A stretch of DNA of 64,000 nucleotides, from the NCBI RefSeq assembly GCF_002218065.1, contig NZ_BDUB01000001.1, positions 2,761,270-2,825,269 of the forward strand. The letters run 5' to 3'. The stretch is from Nodularia sp. NIES-3585. GTDB lineage: Bacteria > Cyanobacteriota > Cyanobacteriia > Cyanobacteriales > Nostocaceae. The notes under the pieces are model-generated. The model did not search any database. It was not told where the DNA came from and saw nothing but the letters and a program-made list of their open reading frames with translations. The position numbers were made by a program, and so were the translations under genes. Below are positions 17,637 to 26,067 of this stretch, in pieces (within the stretch, counting starts at the first letter, position 1; each line of letters starts with the position of its first letter).

Positions 17637-18419
17637 CTAAAATTCGACGATTACTGGGGTATGGTCGCTGGGTTGGGGTAATTTTCTAGGGGTAAGGTCA
17701 ATAATGCAGCTTTTAGCGCGTTCATAGAGGATTGGGGTGAGATAATGATGGTCAATTCGCCAACCCATATTGCGTCTAAAAGCGGCGGCGCGATAGTCCC
17801 ACCAACTGTAGTGTCCGCCTTCGCTGGTAAATTTGCGAAAGGCATCCGCAAATCCTAATTCTAGAATATCTCGTAAGCCTTGGCGCTCTGGTTCCGATGC
17901 CATAATGTGATTGTCTGGATTGGCTTTTTCGTGAATGTCTTCAGCTGCTAGGGCAATGTTGAAGTCACCACATATACAGATTGCCGGTTGTGCAAGTAAA
18001 AGGGTTTGCAAATACTCTTTTAGCATTGTTAGCCAGCCTAGCTTGAATTTGTATTTTTCGCTGCCTATGGCTGAACCGTTAGGGACATACAAATTTACAA
18101 TCCGAATGCCATCTATTTCGCCTGTAATCACCCGCTTCTGTACATCCCAGGCTGAATCGATATTGGGCAAAATGGGGGTGAAGCCAGCGCTGACATCCAG
18201 GAGTGGTTGGCGACTAATCAGGGCTACGCCGTTATAAGCTTTCTGCCCAGAAAAATAAACATGATAGCCTAATTCTTCAAAAGGCGATCGCGGAAAATCC
18301 GCATCTACAACTTTTGTTTCCTGCAAGCAGAGGACATCAATGGGATTTTCGCTTAACCAAAAGATCACCTGTTCTAGGCGAGTCCGAATTGAGTTAACAT
18401 TCCAAGTGGCAATTTTCAT
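17637..18419 (-). CDS. xth: Exodeoxyribonuclease III / AP endonuclease
   Basis: 260 residues of the exonuclease III family, which cleaves DNA at abasic sites and removes 3' blocking groups in base-excision repair. Motifs in order are KIATWNVNSIRTR (Asn metal contact), LCLQETKV (Glu), YVPNGSAIGSEKYKFKL, ICGDFNIA (Asp-Asn), WWDYR and the C-terminal PSDHTPVIVEF (catalytic Asp-His). Length and motif order are normal. Confidence 0.95.
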   Translation of the reverse strand: MKIATWNVNSIRTRLEQVIFWLSENPIDVLCLQETKVVDADFPRSPFEELGYHVYFSGQKAYNGVALISRQPLLDVSAGFTPILPNIDSAWDVQKRVITGEIDGIRIVNLYVPNGSAIGSEKYKFKLGWLTMLKEYLQTLLLAQPAICICGDFNIALAAEDIHEKANPDNHIMASEPERQGLRDILELGFADAFRKFTSEGGHYSWWDYRAAAFRRNMGWRIDHHYLTPILYERAKSCIIDLTPRKLPQPSDHTPVIVEF

Positions 18420-18862
18420 TTTTTAGTTTTCAGGATGGAAAATCAATATTAATTTTTAATACGTTATGTTTTGACAATTGTTTAAGTTTGACGCAATATC
18501 ACCATTTTGGTTAACTTGAACTTAAAAAAAATTGATACTATCTTTTAATTTTAGTATTCTCAGCTACAAAAACTATTATTTTGTCAGTTTCGCTACCAAA
18601 AATCCTCCTGATAGCATGATCCCCAAGGTAGATGAAACAGCTATAACCTAAGCTATATTTTAAAAGTGTAGCTGCTGATTAGCTATTGTTAATGTTTTAA
18701 AATGTATTGGTGGTGGAAGGTACGGTTAACCAATTATTGCCCTCCCAAGAGTAAATGAGGTTAATTTAAATCTGAACAAGGTAAGTATAAATCCCCTGGT
18801 TTTAAATAAGAGAATATTACTTGCTTTGCAGAATATTTTCTCGGCTGAACCGAAACAACTTT
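18420..18862. other. AT-rich intergenic region, nothing recognised
   Basis: This 443-bp stretch between divergent genes is AT-rich. It should hold the promoters of xth and the glycosyltransferase remnant. I see no gene, RNA motif or repeat that I can support. Confidence 0.5.
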
Positions 18863-19201
18863 ATGAAGATCGCTCAAGTCGCCCCCTTATGGGAACGAGT
18901 TCCGCCTCCTAGTTATGGAGGAATTGAACTGGTAGTGAGTCACTTAACCGATGAACTAGTTCGTCGCGGTCATGAAGTTACTTTGTTCGCTTCTGGTGAC
19001 TCTCAAACCTTGGCTGATTTAAAGGCAGTTTATCCACTTGCATTGCGCTTGGACAAATATGTTCAAGATTATGCAGGGTATGAAACTTTAGAACTTAGCC
19101 AAGTTTACCAACACGCTGCGGAGTTCGATATTATTCATTCTCATGTCGGGATCACAGCGAAGCAGTTTATCAACAAATTATCAAAAGCCACATTCATTTA
19201 A
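18863..19201 (+). pseudogene. 3'-truncated family 4 glycosyltransferase
   Basis: From the ATG at 18863 the protein begins MKIAQVAPLWERVPPPSYGG, followed by VVSHLTDELVRRGHEVTLFASGDS. This is the N-terminal Rossmann half of the GT4 sugar transferases common in cyanobacteria, normally about 400 residues. The match runs to DIIHSHVG at about residue 97. There the usual CAALPYA... continuation is replaced by about 16 unrelated residues and a stop. No remainder of the gene follows before the next gene, so about three quarters, including the nucleotide-sugar-binding half, has been deleted. Confidence 0.75.
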
Positions 19202-19293
19202 ATAGTTATTTAAATGTAGCTCAAACTCGGTTTTAATTAACAAGTTTTTTTCCAAAATTTTAAACAACAACTTTTTTTAAAGAGGAAATTTGT

Positions 19294-19485
19294 ATGAATA
19301 TGAGAACCAACACCTGTCCGTGTTGCGGTGGTTCCCTCCTGCGTCATGTCCGTCATAGTGAACTGTATTGGTTTTGCCAGTCTTGTAGGCAAGAAGTACC
19401 TCTGTTGACTGTGATTCGTGTGCCTAATCCTCGTGGGGAAACTCAGAATACGGCAGTGCTTCCTCAGCCGACATTGAGGGAGTAG
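19294..19485 (+). CDS. Small zinc-ribbon-like protein
   Basis: 63 residues with CPCCGGSLLRHVRH followed by WFCQSCRQEVP, two CxxC pairs that can bind one zinc. An AAAGAGGAAA ribosome-binding site precedes the ATG. Small CxxC proteins like this recur in cyanobacteria, but I know no function. The final Arg-Glu and TAG stop are read from the beginning of a GGGAGTA heptamer tract, so the C-terminus seems to have been set by repeat insertion. Confidence 0.7.
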   Translation: MNMRTNTCPCCGGSLLRHVRHSELYWFCQSCRQEVPLLTVIRVPNPRGETQNTAVLPQPTLRE

Positions 19486-19515
19486 GGAGTGGGAAGTGGG
19501 AAGTGGGGAGTGGGG
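19477..19515. repeat. Short tandem heptamer tract overlapping a stop codon
   Basis: AGGGAGT, AGGGAGT, GGGAAGT, GGGAAGT and GGGGAGT units. The first unit supplies the TAG stop of the zinc-ribbon gene. Confidence 0.7.
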
Positions 19516-19576
19516 TAAATTTCTATCTCCGCAATCTGATAAAATCGGGTGAAGCTAATTAATTAGGTCAAAAGCT

Positions 19577-20599
19577 GTGTTAGCAGCGTTACTTTACGGT
19601 AAAGAAGATTTACGCTTAGAGCAGGTTGCTGAACCCACTCCGGCTGTTGGTGAAGTCGTGATTCAAGTGGGTGCAGCCACAACTTGTGGCACAGATTTGA
19701 AGGTGTGGCGGCGTGGTGGTCATGCGAAAATGCTGAAACTACCGACGCTGTTTGGTCATGAAGCGGCTGGAAAAATTGTGGCTGTGGGTGCTGGGGTGAA
19801 AAATTGGCAGGTAGGCGATCGCATTGTCGCAAATAATTCTGCCCCCTGCATGAAATGCTTTTTTTGTCAACGCCAAGAATATTCTTTGTGTCCCAATATT
19901 ACCTGGAATAATGGCACTTTTGCGGAATATCTGAAGATTCCGGCGGCAATAGTGCAGCATAATATGTTAATGGTTCCGGATGATTTACCGTTGCAATTGG
20001 CATCAATGACGGAACCTTTAGCCTGTGTTTTGCATGGTGTGGCTCGTTCTGACATTAAACCTCAAGACAGAGTAGTTGTCTTGGGAGATGGGGCGATTGG
20101 CTTGATGTTTGTCGCAGTTTTAGCTGATGTGGCGGAAGTTTTGCTGTGGGGAGGTAATGACCACCGTTTAGAAATTGGTGAAAAACTTGGTGCTGCGAAG
20201 ACTTTTAATTATCATCAAATCCCAGATATTCCCGGTGTGGTGAAGGAATTAACTCAGGGATGGGGTGCTGATGTGGTGATTGAGGCGACTGGTGTACCTA
20301 GTGTTTGGGAAACTGCGATCGCTTGCGCCCGTCCTGGTGCAACTGTTAATCTATTCGGTGGTTGTCCACGGGATACAACGATTACGGTGAATACGGAGCA
20401 GTTACATTATAGTGAACTGACTTTGAAAGGTGTGTTTCATAATACACCGCAATATGTGCGGGCAGCGCTGGCGTTGATAGCTAGTGGTAAAATACCTTTT
20501 GAGTTATTGATTAGTGAAGAGCGATCGCTTCAGGACTTAGAACAGGTTTTTTGTGATATGAAGGCGCGTAAAGTGATTAAAGTGGCGATGATTCCTTAG
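19577..20599 (+). CDS. Zinc-dependent medium-chain alcohol/polyol dehydrogenase
   Basis: 340 residues from a GTG start; no in-frame ATG lies near. Catalytic zinc ligands are C37 (TTCGTD) and H61-E62 (FGHEAAG). The structural zinc site is C91, C94, C97 and C105 (CMKCFFCQRQEYSLC). The cofactor domain has VVVLGDGAIGLMF (Rossmann loop) and the MTEPLACVLHG motif of the sorbitol/threonine dehydrogenase branch. It oxidises a secondary alcohol or polyol with NAD(P)+, but the substrate cannot be told. Its end overlaps the convergent toxin-like gene by 4 bp. Confidence 0.9.
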   Translation: MLAALLYGKEDLRLEQVAEPTPAVGEVVIQVGAATTCGTDLKVWRRGGHAKMLKLPTLFGHEAAGKIVAVGAGVKNWQVGDRIVANNSAPCMKCFFCQRQEYSLCPNITWNNGTFAEYLKIPAAIVQHNMLMVPDDLPLQLASMTEPLACVLHGVARSDIKPQDRVVVLGDGAIGLMFVAVLADVAEVLLWGGNDHRLEIGEKLGAAKTFNYHQIPDIPGVVKELTQGWGADVVIEATGVPSVWETAIACARPGATVNLFGGCPRDTTITVNTEQLHYSELTLKGVFHNTPQYVRAALALIASGKIPFELLISEERSLQDLEQVFCDMKARKVIKVAMIP

Positions 20600-21030
20600 T
20601 TTCTTGCAGAGTAAAGCAGATGATCTGGGTCTAGCCAAACAATATAAAAAATCTCGTCAATAAAAAACCCATGAACTCTACCATGTTTATTTGAGGACAG
20701 GGAAAATTGATAAGGTGTATCAACCAATTGTTCTTCGTTGGGCAAACCAAATCCGCTTTCGCTGGTATCTTCCCATTTTATAGGATGACATCTGAGGCTA
20801 CTGCTACGATTTATTAACAAATCTTGAGCCGTCAGGCTAGATAAAGCTTTTAACCGATCAAGTAGGGTTAGCCAGTAAATTACCTCTTTTTCTGTACAAA
20901 AAAATTTTGTATGTCCATCTTGATAATATTTAAACGAAAAGCTGATGCCTTGAGATGACTTCAGCTTCGTTGGTTTAATACCTGATCTGCTATCTCTGGG
21001 AATATCAGTCTTCTTAATCTTCTTCGGCAC
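20596..21030 (-). CDS. Putative toxin of a Panacea-type toxin-antitoxin pair
   Basis: 144 residues, basic N-terminus (MPKKIKKTDIPRDSRSGIKP), then a compact alpha/beta region (KFFCTEKEVIYWLTLLDRLKALSSL) and a distinctive C-terminus, GRVHGFFIDEIFYIVWLDPDHLLYS. I do not recognise a catalysed reaction. The call as a toxin comes from context: it follows the Panacea-domain gene and overlaps it by 17 bp, and Panacea genes are typically paired with toxins. It could equally be a helper of unknown role. Confidence 0.55.
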   Translation of the reverse strand: MPKKIKKTDIPRDSRSGIKPTKLKSSQGISFSFKYYQDGHTKFFCTEKEVIYWLTLLDRLKALSSLTAQDLLINRSSSLRCHPIKWEDTSESGFGLPNEEQLVDTPYQFSLSSNKHGRVHGFFIDEIFYIVWLDPDHLLYSARN

Positions 21031-21478
21031 GAGATGCGTAGTACTCCTTCATCCAGTCCTTTTTAATGATTTCGTTGGAAGGTACATCAGATGCTAGATT
21101 TCCTCTAGCCCAATTCCAGGGTGCTTCAGCATGAGTCATTTGCTCAAGTTCATAAGCATCGCAGGCAAAATATTCTTCTGCAAGTTCATCAAGAAACTCT
21201 CGAATCTCATCAGGTAATTCCAGTTCTGGGTTAGCATCCTGTAAAATAGGTTGCCATCCAAAAGGCTTGTACTTCTGGTACAACACAGGTATTACAGGCC
21301 CATGTATCCATGCTTGAAAATCTTCTGGGAACAAAGGAGTTTCATAGAGTGCAAGATGCCAAGCTTGAGCATAGTAAACAAGCTTTTGCAGTTTTAAATT
21401 ACTTATAAAAGAGCCTGTTTCATTCGCCAGCCAGATAAAGTAATTTGCTACATCAAAACATGAGAACACTATAATCAC
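21014..21478 (-). CDS. Panacea-domain (DUF4065/SocA-like) antitoxin
   Basis: 154 residues. The marks are DVANYFIWLANETGSFISNLKLQKLVYYAQAW, a helical signature with the LQKLxYYAQ core, then EDFQAWIHGPVIPVLYQKY and WARGNL near the C-terminus. Panacea domains neutralise many unrelated toxins by direct binding. It is the promoter-proximal gene of a two-gene operon, the usual antitoxin-first order. Confidence 0.85.
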   Translation of the reverse strand: MIIVFSCFDVANYFIWLANETGSFISNLKLQKLVYYAQAWHLALYETPLFPEDFQAWIHGPVIPVLYQKYKPFGWQPILQDANPELELPDEIREFLDELAEEYFACDAYELEQMTHAEAPWNWARGNLASDVPSNEIIKKDWMKEYYASRAEED

Positions 21479-21622
21479 CTCTTCAGCCTGCTACACAATA
21501 GCTAGCCTTTATCCCTCTCAATATATCAGTTTACGAGTTATTGCAAGAAAAGCTATGGAGAATTTTCTGCTTTCTTTAGTTTAATTGTACTACTTTAAGG
21601 CGCTCTCAGGGCAATTGTCAAA

Positions 21623-21913
21623 CTATAGATGTTTCCAAGCTTCGTTTTCCTCTGAATCCAGCCAAACTTTGTTCAGTGATGACTCACTTAATTCCAAAAA
21701 ATCTTTGACTAATGCTTGGGAATTATCAGCATCATGAGTTTGCAAATTCTGGACTCTTGCAAGTGATAATCCCGTTAGCTTTGCTACTAGAGCTAAATCA
21801 ATACCTTCTTCCAGCATATTGAGTGCAACTTGGGTTAACCCCTGCTGCAAAGCTTGTTCCCATGCTGCGCGTAAGATTTGAGGTTGAGTTGCAGAGTTAT
21901 ACATAATTGTCAA
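21623..21913 (-). CDS. Orphan antitoxin-like small protein
   Basis: 96 residues. A helical middle (LNMLEEGIDLALVAKLTGLSLARVQNLQ) resembles a short helix-turn-helix. The tail ESSLNKVWLDSEENEAWKHL resembles the C-terminal toxin-binding tail (SLxKVWxxxExxxWxxL) of small cyanobacterial antitoxins. No toxin gene follows: the next gene downstream is the Panacea antitoxin on the same strand after a 145-bp gap. It is either an orphan or works in trans. Confidence 0.55.
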   Translation of the reverse strand: MTIMYNSATQPQILRAAWEQALQQGLTQVALNMLEEGIDLALVAKLTGLSLARVQNLQTHDADNSQALVKDFLELSESSLNKVWLDSEENEAWKHL

Positions 21914-22023
21914 TTAGTTATCCTCTGTTTTAATTATATCTAGAATATCTTGCTTTTTTGGCGATCGCACAACTGTAACCTCAAGCTAGGGTATGATAAT
22001 TGTCATTAATTTTTGCTTCAAAT

Positions 22024-22686
22024 ATGACAATTTTGACTATAGAAGCCCTCTGTAATGAAGCTGCACTATTTTCAGCCGCCGAGTCTAGACACCCAGAACC
22101 TTTACTCTACGGCGTTACTGATGGGAAAGCAATCGGCACATATTTAGAGCAAAAATTTAGGCTTTATCTCAAAAATAAGTATGATTTTGTGGAGGGTAAC
22201 TCAGCCAGTGGTATCGATTTTCCAGGGCTATTGGTTGATGTTAAGGTAACAAGCATTAAGCAGCCACAGTCATCTTGTCCTTTTAAATCTGCACGACAAA
22301 AAATTTTTGGGCTGGGATATGCGTTAATCATCTTTGTTTATGATAAGACAGACCAAAGTATAAACCGGACTGCAAATTTGAACATTCTACACACAATTTA
22401 TGTAAGTCCAGAAAGGACGGCTGATTTTCAGATGACTCGTGGAATTCGCAGCATCTTGGAAAATGAAGGGAACAAAGATGATTTAATTGCTTTTATGTAT
22501 GATCGAAATTTGCCTGTTGATGAAATTGAAGCATCTAATATCGCAGATGAAATATTGTTAAACCCTCCTTTGCAAGGATTTTTAACTATTTCTAACGCTT
22601 TACAATGGCGACTTCAATATAGAAGAGTTATTGAAAGTGCTGGAGAAGAAGCAGGTATAATTGCTGTTTACAGGGCTAAGGAATGA
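22024..22686 (+). CDS. Putative type II restriction endonuclease (PD-(D/E)XK type)
   Basis: 220 residues from the ATG at 22024 (a TTG eight codons earlier is less likely). The active-site region reads SGIDFPGLLVDVKVTS, with an Asp after Gly-Ile and the D-V-K triad of the PD-(D/E)XK fold. RSILENEG and NALQWRLQYRRVI are helical. It overlaps the following adenine methyltransferase by ATGA, the usual layout of a restriction-modification pair, and this is the main reason for the call. Recognition site unknown. Confidence 0.75.
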   Translation: MTILTIEALCNEAALFSAAESRHPEPLLYGVTDGKAIGTYLEQKFRLYLKNKYDFVEGNSASGIDFPGLLVDVKVTSIKQPQSSCPFKSARQKIFGLGYALIIFVYDKTDQSINRTANLNILHTIYVSPERTADFQMTRGIRSILENEGNKDDLIAFMYDRNLPVDEIEASNIADEILLNPPLQGFLTISNALQWRLQYRRVIESAGEEAGIIAVYRAKE

Positions 22687-24131
22687 TTCGCACTGTTGAT
22701 AAAGCAAAAGTAGAATATGGAGACTTTCAAACACCCATAGAACTCGCTAACAAGGTATGTAAAAAGTTGATCGAACTGGGTGTATGTCCTGATGTGATCA
22801 TTGAGCCAACTTGTGGAATAGGTAATTTTATTCAGGTAGCCTCAAGTTTGTTTAAATCAACGAACAAGATTATGGGAGTCGAACTGAACCCAGATTATTT
22901 ACAAGAGGTGAAAACAAAAAAGCTATTCTTACAAGATGAAAGAATTGAGCTTGAAAATGCAGACTTTTTTCAATTTGATTGGTTATCTTATCTAAATAAA
23001 TTAAATGGTAAACTCCTAGTCATTGGTAATTTTCCTTGGGTGACAAGTTCACAACAAGGAAGTATTGGTGGCGAAAACTTGCCCAATAAAAATAATTTTC
23101 AGAATTATAGCGGCTTAGATGCGATCACGGGTAAGAGTAACTTTGATATTTCAGAATGGATGCTAATTCAGGCTATCCAATGGCTACAGGGACGTGATGC
23201 TTACCTAGCAATGCTTTGTAAAACTTCTGTTTCCAGAAAGTTATTAAGTTACCTTTATTCTCATAATCTAAATCTAGCTGAGTGTGCAACTTATAGTATA
23301 GATACAAAACAGTATTTTAATGCTTCTGTTGAAGCCTGTCTATTATTCTGCAAATTCGATGCAAGTTCTAAAAACTATTACTGTGATGTATTCAGTAGTC
23401 TGGAAAGCTCAGAATCTTACAAAATAGGATATCGAAATAATATTCTCATCAAAGATATGTCTACTTTTGATCAACTGAGTAAATTGTATGATTTCAGGGC
23501 TGAAACAAAATGGCGTTCTGGCATTAAACATGATTGCTCAAACATCATGGAATTTCGTAAAATTGATCATACTTTTATGAATAAACTAGGAGAAATAGTT
23601 GATATTGAAGAAACCTATCTTTTTCCTTTGCTTAAAGGCTCTGATGTTGCTCAAAATCGCATCAACAGTACTGAGCGATATGTTCTAGTTACTCAAAAAT
23701 TTGTGAGTGAATCGACTGAGAATATAAAATGTGTAGCTCCTAAGACTTGGGATTATCTAGAGTCTCATGGAAGTTACTTGGATAATCGCAAAAGTAAAAT
23801 ATACAAAAATCAATCCAGATTTTCTATTTTTGGGGTTGGTTTATATACTTTTAAACCTTGGAAAATAGCAATTTGTGGACTTTATAAGCGGTTAGAGTTT
23901 AGATTAATCGGCGAACTGATGAATAAACCTGTTGTTTTTGATGATACTGTTTACTTTCTCAGTTTTGATCATGAGGAAACAGCACAAAAGACTTTTAACC
24001 TTTTGACTTCTCTAGCAGCTATAAATTATTATTCATCTCTAATTTTTTGGGATGAAAAGCGCCCAATTAAGTCGAGCATCTTAAATAGCTTAAATCTGAC
24101 AGCCTTAATTGAGATGGATTTTAAATTTTGA
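22683..24131 (+). CDS. Type II DNA adenine-N6 methyltransferase
   Basis: 482 residues. SAM-binding motif I is EPTCGIGNF near residue 40, with the acidic motif II VELNPDY. Catalytic motif IV is GNFPWVTSS near residue 114, a variant of (N/D)PP(Y/W) with Phe in position 2. This layout (I before IV, then a long C-terminal specificity region) fits gamma-class N6-adenine methyltransferases. It should protect host sites from the endonuclease whose stop codon it overlaps. The 3' end overlaps the convergent membrane-protein gene by 11 bp. Confidence 0.9.
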   Translation: MIRTVDKAKVEYGDFQTPIELANKVCKKLIELGVCPDVIIEPTCGIGNFIQVASSLFKSTNKIMGVELNPDYLQEVKTKKLFLQDERIELENADFFQFDWLSYLNKLNGKLLVIGNFPWVTSSQQGSIGGENLPNKNNFQNYSGLDAITGKSNFDISEWMLIQAIQWLQGRDAYLAMLCKTSVSRKLLSYLYSHNLNLAECATYSIDTKQYFNASVEACLLFCKFDASSKNYYCDVFSSLESSESYKIGYRNNILIKDMSTFDQLSKLYDFRAETKWRSGIKHDCSNIMEFRKIDHTFMNKLGEIVDIEETYLFPLLKGSDVAQNRINSTERYVLVTQKFVSESTENIKCVAPKTWDYLESHGSYLDNRKSKIYKNQSRFSIFGVGLYTFKPWKIAICGLYKRLEFRLIGELMNKPVVFDDTVYFLSFDHEETAQKTFNLLTSLAAINYYSSLIFWDEKRPIKSSILNSLNLTALIEMDFKF

Positions 24132-24462
24132 GGCGACCTGTGGATAATAATTGATACCCCCCGATAAAACAAGCCACGGAAAGGAAAAATTGCCAAAGAC
24201 TTGTAGGGTTGAGGATAGCGCGACTGCTAAGAAAAACCAAAAGTATTCCTATTCCTAGTCCCGCCCAACCTAAAGCTTTATTCTGGCGGGGTAAGACAAA
24301 CAGCATGAGAATTCCGGAAGTGATAAACAGTATAGAACCATCGGCAGCTATACCTCGCCACCAATAAGGATATACGTTAGTAGTAAAATAAATGTTTTGA
24401 CCGAGAAAGTAGATACTAGCAAGTAGTAGTGCTAAACCAATCAGCTTCAATAAAAATCTCAT
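24121..24462 (-). CDS. Small integral membrane protein, hypothetical
   Basis: 113 residues, mostly hydrophobic, with about four predicted TM helices (LIGLALLLASIYFLGQNIYF, GSILFITSGILMLFVL, GWAGLGIGILLVFLSS, FFLSVACFIGGYQLL). No motif was recognised. It converges on the methyltransferase gene. Confidence 0.7.
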   Translation of the reverse strand: MRFLLKLIGLALLLASIYFLGQNIYFTTNVYPYWWRGIAADGSILFITSGILMLFVLPRQNKALGWAGLGIGILLVFLSSRAILNPTSLWQFFLSVACFIGGYQLLSTGRLKI

Positions 24463-24823
24463 TATGGGAATGGAGAAAAAGTTCTAGGTTTATATTGCCC
24501 AAATCATCGAACTTAATCTTCATTAGCACCTGAACTGTTGGGATTTATTCAGAAAGGACAAATGACGTTGGTAGCGCAGCTTTCGCTTTAGGGATTTCCA
24601 GAAAATAAATTGCCCCATTTCATCAGATTATATTTGTTCTTTATCCCCCCTGCTCCCTGCTCCCCTGCTCCCCTGCCGACCTCAGCGATGGAATGTTTTT
24701 TTAATTGGAAGTCCCTTACGCCCACCTATTGTAAATAACTAATGAAATAATCGGACTGTAAAAGGGGAAAACTATGATTATCCCCTGACGGGGGAAATTT
24801 CCATGTAAGTCCCGAATAGGAAA
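24463..24823. other. Intergenic region with CTGCTCC heptamers
   Basis: A CTGCTCC/CTGCTCCC repeat tract lies at 24644-24677. Short GGGATTTCCA and GGAAGTCCCTTA pieces resemble the sequence after the ABC gene at 12776. No gene is seen. The region must carry divergent promoters for the flanking genes. Confidence 0.5.
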
Positions 24824-25435
24824 ATGCTGAAAAAATCTCTGCTTAAGTTCTTGATTTTGCCCTTTTCTCTGGTTCCCTGGCTGGCTATGGGAATGTTGTT
24901 TGATTCCGAAGCTGAGGCGTTACCAGGGCAAACGACAGAAGAAGTAACTACCTGGATTAAAGCACATCCGACACTTCGCCCTAGACCTGGAGAACGTTTA
25001 TTTATCCAAAAAAGTGATACAGCTGCCCAGCGATTCACTTTTCTGGCCTCGGTGTTACCTCCTGGTAGGGTGACAATGACCAAAGACCGCAGCCGGATTC
25101 GTAATGAACGCCTGACTATGTATGATGCCATTAACGGGATGAGTTTGCAGCGTCTCCAGGAATCTCTGCGGATAATTTATGGCTTAGATATCTATCAAGA
25201 TTATAATCGCGCTCAAGTTATATATGAGTATCCTAACCAGAGTGCGATCAACTCGGCTCGGATGGCTAGAACGCCTATCAGGGAGGCTTTACAGGGAGAA
25301 TTACGTGTAGGCGATCGCTATGCCTATTGGCTAGAAATTGCCGCACCTGAAGCAGGTAAAGCCTTCACTGGTCAGATGACGATTTTTCTCAAAGCTGACC
25401 TCGATAAATTGGAATCTGAATTGCGGACTCGCTAA
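24824..25435 (+). CDS. Secreted or periplasmic hypothetical protein
   Basis: 203 residues with a signal peptide: basic KKSLLK start, hydrophobic core FLILPFSLVPWLAMGML, likely cleavage after SEAEA. The mature part has TLRPRPGERLFIQKSDTAAQRF and SLQRLQESLRIIYGLDIYQDY but no known motif. It looks like a conserved cyanobacterial periplasmic protein of unknown role. Confidence 0.75.
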   Translation: MLKKSLLKFLILPFSLVPWLAMGMLFDSEAEALPGQTTEEVTTWIKAHPTLRPRPGERLFIQKSDTAAQRFTFLASVLPPGRVTMTKDRSRIRNERLTMYDAINGMSLQRLQESLRIIYGLDIYQDYNRAQVIYEYPNQSAINSARMARTPIREALQGELRVGDRYAYWLEIAAPEAGKAFTGQMTIFLKADLDKLESELRTR

Positions 25436-25451
25436 TAGTTGGCGTTTGCTG

Positions 25452-25469
25452 TGGGTTCGGTTGAACCCA
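25452..25469. terminator. Bidirectional terminator-like hairpin
   Basis: TGGGTTC, loop GGTT, GAACCCA gives a perfect 7-bp stem between two converging genes. No strong T-run follows. Confidence 0.5.
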
Positions 25470-25487
25470 ACCTGCTGCAAGTCGCCT

Positions 25488-25856
25488 CTATAATCCTCCT
25501 AATCCTACAGGAGATGGGGTTTGCCAGACACCAGAAAAGATGCTTTCAGTCGCTAGGGAAATTCTCAGCAAATCTTCTTTGAGCAGAGGTGGCCAATCAA
25601 CCCCAGCTTTGCGTCCCGCTACAAATATTTGTTGTGCCTTTACACCCAACTGATAAAGGGCAAAGGCTAATTCTCGGTCGAGGTTGGGTGCGTCTTTCAT
25701 AGCTTCAAACACCACTTTCAAGGCTAACAAAATTGAGGTTATCTGACCGGGTACTGGTGGTTTTCCTAGCTTCATTCGCATTAACAAAGCATCTGGGTTT
25801 TCATCAGTTGTTAGTGTCTGGGCTACGAGGAGTTGGCGAGCTGTTTCGTAATTCAT
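25488..25856 (-). CDS. Small helical cyanobacterial protein, hypothetical
   Basis: 122 residues, all-helical by composition (ITSILLALKVVFEAMKDAPNLDRELAFALYQLG), with a conserved-looking RKAGVDWPPLLKEDLLRI segment. I recognise no catalytic motif and give no function. Confidence 0.7.
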   Translation of the reverse strand: MNYETARQLLVAQTLTTDENPDALLMRMKLGKPPVPGQITSILLALKVVFEAMKDAPNLDRELAFALYQLGVKAQQIFVAGRKAGVDWPPLLKEDLLRISLATESIFSGVWQTPSPVGLGGL

Positions 25857-25989
25857 GTATCCAGCTTATCTTAGTTGTGAGCATCAGCAAGAGTAATTAC
25901 ATACAAATTACTATGAGGATGTAATTTTACTCGATATTTTGCTATAGTTGATACTTTTGAGATTTAACCACAGATGCACACAGATATGA

Positions 25990-26045
25990 GATATAAGAAC
26001 CCCACCCCCAACCCCCTCCGGTGCAAGCGAGGAGGGGGCTATGAT
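25990..26045. repeat. GC-rich CCCCACCCCCAACCCCCTCC repeat
   Basis: A block of C-runs ending in GCAAGCGAGGAGGGGGCT. The same module lies inverted at about 51740-51785 and a shorter relative lies at 48768-48805. It forms a strong hairpin and may end the crtD transcript. Confidence 0.6.
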
Positions 26046-26067
26046 GTAGTTCATTTAAGCTAGAAGT

